Source of the DNA: Anodontia alba
Taxonomy: Eukaryota > Mollusca > Bivalvia > Lucinida > Lucinidae
Assembly: GCA_964016985.1 (NCBI GenBank)
Contig: OZ024827.1
Span: forward strand, 59,292,181-59,356,180
Length of the DNA stretch: 64,000 nucleotides
Direction: 5' to 3'
The notes beneath the pieces were generated by a model. The model was not told the origin of the DNA. It searched no databases and worked only from the letters and a program-made list of their open reading frames with translations. Both the position numbers and the translations under genes were made by a program. Shown here in pieces: positions 57,671-64,000 of this stretch; position 1 is the stretch's first letter, and each line of letters begins with the position of its first letter.

Positions 57671-58367
57671 ATGCGACCCTTTCTTCAATGCATTTAGTAG
57701 GGATAACATACGTAACAGACTGTTACACATAGGCCAGCAGATACAGAGTGCGAACAAGTTTTCGACGAGCTTTTCACGGAAAAATTCATTGGTTAAAATG
57801 TCCATGCGAAGGCGGGGTGGAGGTGGGGTGGGGGAGGTGGGGGTGAAGGGTGGGGTGGGGTGGGGTATGTGGGGCGTCCTCTACGGTTTTTCAACGTGAT
57901 ATGTTACCTTTATTCTTCAGAGGGAAAATCCTTCCATAGTGCCGTTAGGCATTTTGCATGTTATTTTACGCAGTAAGCATTGGGGAGGGTTGGCGAGGTG
58001 ATCACTATCTGTCAATCGTTGATGCTGCTCCCCAACCCTAGAAAATTTTGCAGAGATAATCTATATCAAAGATCAGTCTTTTCTGCATGGAATAATAATT
58101 GTTTGTACTTTGTACCCGGTAGTGTAATGTAGTAAATGCTTGTTAAACACATTGCCAGTTTTACGTAATTTTATATTTTTGCTAAACTACCATCCTTATT
58201 TATTCAACAAAGCTATTTTTGCAAGCATTATATATCATATCTGAATCAAACGATGCAGCAAAGGTAAAACTATTGGTTTAGGTGAGGAGTTTTAGGCAAC
58301 ATATGTAACAAAAATGGTTAAAAATGCCAAATAAAGGAAAAGGTTTTATTGTGTACATAGTATTCTA

Positions 58368-58399
<32 letters not shown>

Positions 58400-59255
58400 A
58401 TTTTATATTTTTTTTTAGCCTTTATGCGAACCGAATTTTTATGTATTTCTGTATTAAGAGTAGCATCGGGACCCAGGGTGAAGTTGGCTAGCTGTAAAAG
58501 TGCTTTAAACCCCACGGTGGTTTACTGACCGTTCTAAGGCGGTGGTCCCGGTGTTAGTCTTACTCTTTGTTGCTTTTTGGTTTATTCCACGAGGCTATTT
58601 GTTTTATGTCTTACCTTGTGTTATTTGTTCTTGTGTTTTTCAGTCCTTTTAGCATTGCGATTACCTCGTTTGGGGAAGAGAGAGCTAACCTTAGTGCTTT
58701 TCGTACGTTTGTTCGATATTGGTGTCTTGGTCTCCTTGCCGACAGCTTAATAATTGGTCAGCCTGCGCGGTTGCGCAGCCTGAATCTTTTATTTTGCTGG
58801 CCGGTATTACTTCCTCCTGGAGGTCTGCTGTGCCTGGACCCGTTACGCGGCTGTTTGTTAATTTTGCATGCGCGCCCGGCTAAGGCTCGGATCAGCTTGC
58901 GCATCCGCGCGGTCTGATCTGGGTCTTCGCTGTGCGCTCTATGGAAGGCTGGGATCATATATATCCTTTATGCAGCCGGTTATCTGGCTGCGCGGATGCG
59001 CAGGCTGAACTTGGTCTTCGCTTGTCGCATACTTGTGTACTGTGGGAATTGCTGTGCCCCGGATAACTTGCTTTATTGTACATTGCCGCTATTTTTTTGT
59101 GTGACATAGCTGGCGTGGCGCACCGCATCACGTTACGTTTTCGTGTTCGATGTCATCTCTGTCTATTGTTTATTACATCCTGAAGAAGCCATGATGGCGA
59201 AACGTTGATGTTAATACATGATAAAGATTATTTCGTGTTGGTGTTGATTTACTAT
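57671..59255 (+). repeat. Repeat block R2, copy 2, with a complete Penelope 3' tail
   Basis: 57685-58500 repeats copy 1. The Penelope 3' module starts at about 58420, with CCGTTCTAAGGCGGTGGTCC at 58529, and here continues past 58720 through GC-rich 'GCGCGGTTGCGCAGCC' / 'GCGGATGCGCAGGC' segments to 'cctgaagaagccatgatggc' and the end 'ataaagattatttcgtgttg' (59220-59245). The final ~75 bp resembles the 3' terminus of Penelope-like elements. Confidence 0.6.
59180..59203 (+). other. Hammerhead-like core motif (weak)
   Basis: CTGAAGA (59180-59186), then a GCCA-tga-TGGC stem-loop, then GAAAC (59199-59203). Penelope-like elements are known to carry hammerhead ribozymes with CUGANGA and GAAA boxes. 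An extra A between CTGAAGA and the stem, and no obvious stem III, make activity doubtful. Confidence 0.25.
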
Positions 59256-59337
59256 ACCAAATTAATAATTCTGGGTGACATACGTAACAAAAACGGGTTA
59301 AAAAGAAATTTGGTCCGACTGTTAAGCTGCCAATAAG

Positions 59338-59369
<32 letters not shown>

Positions 59370-60400
59370 GGTATCAAGAAGTTTTTAAGATATTTAACCT
59401 GAAAATATCATTTAACATGCCCTATACTAAACACTCACTTTAATGCATCAAATTAAATTAACTTTAAGTGTGTATTGGTTAATGTAACAATGTAACAGGA
59501 GATTAAATTACTCTACTGTAACAAATCTAACATAGTACTTTATTTTTCTAGGATTTCATCATTAAGTTCGGATTTCGGCAAATCGGCTTCAAATAACTAT
59601 CACCTATCTTGAAGTTTCCTAGAACCGGCTTCTGTTCTCTTATCAGGCAGACTTTTCAAAATAACTGCAATACTGTTGACCCAGCCGTTTACCTGAATGT
59701 AATAATCAGCATTCAAGTACTCATAGATTGTTTATGTAAGTACACATAGTATTGCATGCCACGAACGTAACTTTTTTTCACACAAGAAATTTTGTCTTTG
59801 AAGTGTTTCATCATAAGTGATGACTGAACTAAACAATTTTTGGAATTCAGTAATGTGCTAATAAAAGAAAATCACTGTAACATGTATTATGTTAGTTACA
59901 TATGTTACATATTGCAAAGATAATGCAGAATGATTTAAATTTAATGCTATTCAATAAATAACTCATTCCAAAAGGTATCAAAAGGTCTTAAACATTTTGT
60001 TGTTTTAATTTTGTTGTAACAGGTTTTTTTATATGCACATTTGGGAAATTATCCATTTCGAGTCTGTTTGGCATATTATTATGGATATTACAATGCTACC
60101 GAAATAAATAAATAATAAAAGTGCTTGAAAGTGTCGCCAAGAACAATAATTTTATTTAAAATGACATGTTTTTGCAGACGGTTTTCAGACATATATCCGT
60201 AAAACATCGATATAGAAGCAAATTGTTTTGTTACATACGTTACCTTGTTTCAAAATGCGCAAACAATATTTTAAACATTTGTTAGTGTTGTTTTGCAATC
60301 TGGTCATATTTACAGGTGCAGTCAGAATTCAACGCAAAGCAAAATGGGTGTGATGGATTTATAAGCAAATATGTTATGAAAACATTTCTTCTCTTTGTTG
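59256..60400. other. AT-rich region with poly(A) run
   Basis: A 30-bp A-run (59339-59368). The 'gacatacgtaacaaaaacgg' piece at 59278 resembles block R2 (56829-56848). Nothing coding. Confidence 0.45.
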
Positions 60401-60681
60401 TTTATAACTGAGCGTTAATTAACAGAATATTACTGCCATACTAAATACAAAAAGTTTTATAAAATTTATTTTACGGGAAAACATATTAAAAAAAACTCTA
60501 TAAACTGCAGTTACATTAAATTTTGAATGCTGTACATGGAAGGCTTAAAATCTGATGATGTCGAGTAATTTTGCAATTTCTGGAGAGAATCTTTATTCGG
60601 TAAAGTCCGTTACATTCTGGGAGACTGAGTTTTCCATCCAAATATTTTCTGGTTTAGCTGTCGTGCTAAACGTTTAGAATA
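60401..60681 (+). repeat. Repeat block R2, copy 3 (left part)
   Basis: Matches 55441-55760 without the 50-bp foldback. It is followed immediately by the mariner at 60682, after which R2 resumes at 62043-62215 (tttcactgcatttagtgtag, acatacgtaacagactgtta, ctagggttggggagg). Confidence 0.55.
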
Positions 60682-61045
60682 CGAGGGGTGTTCAGAATAT
60701 TTCCGGAAAAGTGTTGTAAAAGTTTATTGAACATACGAATTTTAATGAAACTTTTCGAGTTTGTTGAAACATGTATTTTAAGTGTAATAAGTAAATCTTA
60801 ATGGCAAATATTTACTATAAGCAAATTTATAGTATCTATGGCAACCACATATACTCGAAACCGGCCCAAAAAGTAACAATTTCTAGACAAATACACTTTA
60901 ATCAAAGGTCTGTAACTTTATTATTTGCAAAGCTATTCACACCAAATTTACCGTAAATTTAGCTCCATGACGTAAGTGACGTCGTTAATTATTGTGACGC
61001 CATTTCACATTATGACGGCCATTTTGTTTTCAACGGTGGTTAAAA

Positions 61046-61856
61046 ATGACGAAGGAACAGAGATCAACGATGAAATTTTATGTTTTAAATGGAATTTCAA
61101 GGAAATATTAAGAAAAAGCTTACGGGATAAGAGCCATGAAGAAATCACAGGTATATGAATGGTATGGACGTTTTAAAAACAGTCAGGAGAGCATCAACGA
61201 TGAGCCACGGAGCGGTCGGTCAGCGTCAATAACGTCACGTCACAGAGACTTGCTTGAGCTTCATCGCCGCATTACGATTTGCGAAATCAGTTACAAAGTT
61301 GATTGCAGCATTGGCATTGTTCACGACATTTTACACAATAAACTTAATATGAGGCGGTTTTGTGCTAGATGGATTCCGAAAATGTTGACTGAGAGTCAGA
61401 AGAAGCAGGGAATTGAGTGTTGCCGGCGACAAGCGGAACGTTTTGAGCGAGAAGGTGATGAATTTCTTAGGCGCATAATAACAGTTGATGAAACTTGAAT
61501 AAGTTTGTATGAGCCGGAAACAAAGGAACAGTCAAGTGGATCACCATGCCCAAAGAAGTTCAAAGTTATCCCCTCCAAGAGGAAGCAGATGTTCATCGTT
61601 TTCTTTGACGCCAAATTAATGATCCTTAGTCACGCAGTTCCTCATGGACAGACGATCACTGCGCAATATTACTCTAAGGTAAAACCATTGAAATATTTAT
61701 GCACTCTTTCATCATAATAAAACTATTCTTTTAAAATAGTTAACTGGAATATAAGAATAGTTGAAATGACATGTGTTTTGTTAACAGGTGCTGGATCGAG
61801 ACTTCTTGAGAGCAATGCGGAAGAAGCGCGCAGCGGAACTACGGTTTGAATTGTAA
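61046..61856 (+). pseudogene. Mariner transposase, with intron-like insert and deletion
   Basis: From ATG 61046 one frame runs for 211 codons, with two in-frame stops (TAA 61109, TGA 61496 where mariner has the Trp of DETW). N-terminal HTH pieces SQVYEWYGRFKNSQESINDE and PRSGRSASITS; second HTH ISYKVDCSIGIVHDILHNKL; FCARWIPKMLTESQKKQ; catalytic start RIITVDET; then FDAKLMILSHAVPHGQTITA and QYYSK (ending 61678). A 109-bp GT-AG segment (61679-61787) separates this from VLDRDFLRAMRKKRAAELRF. The second and third catalytic Asp regions are deleted, so the element is dead. Confidence 0.82.
61679..61787 (+). other. 109-bp intron-like insertion with AGGT direct repeats
   Basis: TCTAAG|GTAAAACC at the start and TTGTTAACAG|GTGCTGG at the end, in phase 0. 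AGGT occurs at both junctions (61677-61680 and 61786-61789). Without it the reading QYYSK-VLDRDFLRAMRKK is continuous. It contains an inverted pair AACTATTCTT / AAGAATAGTT. Confidence 0.6.
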
Positions 61857-62042
61857 ATTTTATTATGCATTATAGTATATATTCTTACTCAGAATTTTTA
61901 TAGTATTGCTGCTCAAAATTTCATGTAAATATGTCGAACAGTAAAGAAATGGTAACACTTTTTGGGAAACTTTTTTGTGAATACCCCTCGTATATGCAGA
62001 AGTAGGATAAATGCTTCTTCATAGGTCACAAACTGTGACTCT

Positions 62043-62215
62043 TCTTTCACTGCATTTAGTGTAGGATGACATACGTAACAGACTGTTACACATATAGGCC
62101 ACCAGATACAGGGTGCAATCAACTTTTATTTCACACAGCAAGTATTGGTTTTTAAGTTAGGACATGTCTGCAGAATTCCCTAGGGTTGGGGAGGTATCGC
62201 TATCTGGCCAGGAGT
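62043..62215 (+). repeat. Repeat block R2, copy 3 (right part)
   Basis: Diverged match to 56205-56540: 'gcatttagtgtaggatgaca', 'acgtaacagactgttacaca', 'ccagatacagggtgc', 'gggttggggaggtatcgcta'. The G-rich tract is lost. Confidence 0.55.
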
Positions 62216-62797
62216 CCATGTGATATAATTTGTAAATCTAATGGTTTAACATTGATGTTAGCGGTAGTGATGACGTCATTATTGCCATATGACGCCACGG
62301 AGGCGGTGACAAAATCTTGAAAGTGACTTCCCAAAGGATATAGACTGAAACTATAAAGGCTATTTACTTCTTTCATTTCAGTCGCACGGGACCCAAAAAA
62401 TCGTCCGAAAGGAAACTGACTGTCTTGTTATTGTCTTCTTTGTGAAAAGAACAGTCCAGCCACATACAATATACATATTTTCTAGCAAGATAGATCTAGT
62501 TAATCATGTTCCAATGCACGCTGCTTCATTTTGTATATTGCATAGTTAATTTGAGTCTGCTCTGCTCTAGAATAATGCAAAATGGGCTCTTGGATCGTTA
62601 AAGACTAGAATATATGCACAACACAAGAAGTTGATGGAAGAGTTTTACGGCCATTATATGGCACTACATGCCAAATGTTAGAACAATAGTCACAATGATT
62701 TTAGTTTGTTTTTTTTTCTCAAACGTGTACCATTCAAGACAGGACCAAGTTCGATTTTAGACGGAATCAATTAGAACCATTGAATGTTGAAAATTGA
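62216..62797. other. Unassigned spacer
   Basis: Contains TGACGTCATTA at 62271 and a few T-runs. Nothing coding recognised. Confidence 0.4.
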
Positions 62798-62850
62798 CTA
62801 CGAGGGTCCTGCAAAACGCTTTGACATTGTGATTGGACTTCTGAAGTGCA
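62798..62850 (+). mobile_element. Isolated mariner left end
   Basis: TACGAGGGTCCTGCAAAA at 62799, the terminal sequence of the 40018-41303 mariner family, but no transposase or right end follows in the window. Confidence 0.45.
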
Positions 62851-64000
62851 ACGTTTAATCAAACAATTTGTGTTGCAGAATTTCAAAGCATTTCTGTTTT
62901 ACCGAAACATTTTTTTGTTGTTGTTAAGTTTTACCTAATCGGGAAATGAAATACTATGAGATATATTTTCTTTTGGTATCTTTGAAGACACTGGTATACG
63001 AGCGTATAGCACTGCAAAGAGATCTACTGGTCTACATTTCTTCCGAGAAGGCAATGGCTGGCATGGACTCAGAATCGGTATTTAAGGTTTACAATATGCA
63101 TTTTGTTCAGACGCAACGAAATATTTGCCAATTTGCCATCGTCGTACCTGAATCATAATTCAGATGGACCCATGACTATTCCTCTGCTAGATGTAAAGAA
63201 AATGGCGCGAAATTGTCCTCTTGCTCAAACATGTCCACCGTGCTTTCACCACTAGTTAGCTAGTTAGATCCAGAACTAATACATTTCTTTTGCATTGTTT
63301 TTTCAGAAGTTCCTGGGTACATTTAAGACGTCGTACGTAGCAAATGAGGAAACCACTCAACACTAGTCTTTATCACTTGCAAATGCTTCTTCAGAATCGT
63401 TTGAAAACGACTGGCTGTATCTTTCATCGACAATCAGGCATCCCTTTATTGTATCGATGTTTACCTTGGTAATAAAAGTTTCAGGTCTACCAAGGCGGTT
63501 GTCATCTTTGGTGACAATTTTCCAGCTTTATCATCTTTAACCCCCTACATACTTTGTGCACAGAAATGGACTGAGGTCTATATATATCACCCAGTTTATC
63601 AAATATCTGCAATATATCTATACCAAGCCTAGTGCAGCATTATATATAGGCACGAATATCATAAATTACAGTTTTTCGACAATAATACAAGGTAACTTGT
63701 AAAATGGTCAGTGGATTTGAGCACAAATGTTTTAACCTTAAATACCACAACCATTCAAAAAAAAAAACATTTGCACGAAATAAACTGGTATCGTTAGCTC
63801 AATTGAAATGCAGACAAGAATGATAAAAATACACCTATTTACATACAATAGCCACGCTGATTTTAGCTGGATTATTTCGTCAATGCTTCAAAACTGCTGT
63901 CTGAAGATAAATTATACAAGGGAACATAAAAAATCGAACTTGCATTGATTCATATCTTTAATTATTTTGTCGTGGAATAACCTTTAAACACTATTATTCG
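62851..64000. other. Unassigned right end of the window
   Basis: AT-rich. A 70-codon open frame at 62946-63158 shows no family resemblance. I see no reliable feature. Confidence 0.4.

Larger units (their letters stand above)
60682..61990 (+). mobile_element. Mariner element, 1309 bp
   Basis: TA duplication at 60680-60681 and 61991-61992. Inverted ends CGAGGGGTGTTCAGAATATT and CGAGGGGTATTCACAAAAAA, both continuing to AAAGTGTT. It lies inside repeat R2. Confidence 0.9.

Noticed and set aside
62946..63158. 70-codon frame near the right edge
   Set aside because: Considered as a mariner N-terminus behind the TIR at 62798, but no HTH motif of that family is visible.

Overview
The window looks like an AT-rich nuclear segment of an invertebrate genome, most likely a bivalve mollusc. 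Reasons: spliced genes with GT-AG introns; Penelope-like, DIRS-like, mariner and Polinton-like relics; tRNA-derived SINEs; many foldback MITEs; and arrays with a pearl/HINE-like plan (diverged core repeats, an ACGG-type microsatellite, a short terminal hairpin). No bacterial features are seen. All family names come from reading translated sequence by eye, without a database search.

Host gene. One host gene is recognisable, on the minus strand across about 3.2-14.5 kb. Four coding exons (14499-14425, 11329-11157, 10013-9863, 3400-3234) join in consistent phase into a CDP-alcohol phosphotransferase resembling ceramide phosphoethanolamine synthase. The gene runs off the left edge. A possible non-coding first exon and promoter lies near 15.3-15.45 kb. 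Its introns are full of repeats: a truncated Penelope-like reverse transcriptase, a 3.8-kb pearl-like mosaic, MITEs and a SINE fragment.

Most interesting element. At 17155-21701 a 4.5-kb DNA transposon candidate has ~32-bp terminal inverted repeats (TIRs) starting TGTGACCCGTCACGC and sits in a (TA)n tract. It carries a two-exon minus-strand gene (21432-21132 joined to 20293-18576) for a ~670-residue protein of an animal family that I believe is catalogued as DUF7869. The protein has three well-placed Asp residues, as expected of a DDE/D-type transposase, and only one visible lesion, an in-frame TAA. I do not know this family to be assigned to a named transposon superfamily.

Central region (22-45 kb). 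Foldback elements are followed by a pearl-like array (26.4-33.06 kb). A 5.0-kb TIR element (27678-32673) split this array at a TA dinucleotide. A 1.3-kb repeat at 33064-34440 is an inverted copy of 525-1866. A TTAA-flanked MITE, a Polinton-type integrase relic and a full-length dead mariner inside another pearl-like element follow.

Right part (45-64 kb). A nested, decayed DIRS-like retroelement on the minus strand (gag 51.9 kb, RT/RNase H 50.7-49.0 kb, tyrosine recombinase 46.4-46.0 kb) may be bounded by ~200-bp direct repeats at 45.2 and 52.6 kb. It is interrupted by a mariner, a SINE, a pearl-like element and a Penelope 3' module. Beyond it lie a broken mariner, a Cys-rich gene relic, a 1.49-kb tandem duplication ending in Penelope 3' tails, and a mariner whose coding frame contains a 109-bp GT-AG insert flanked by AGGT repeats. 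About half of the remaining sequence is AT-rich DNA in which I see nothing definable.
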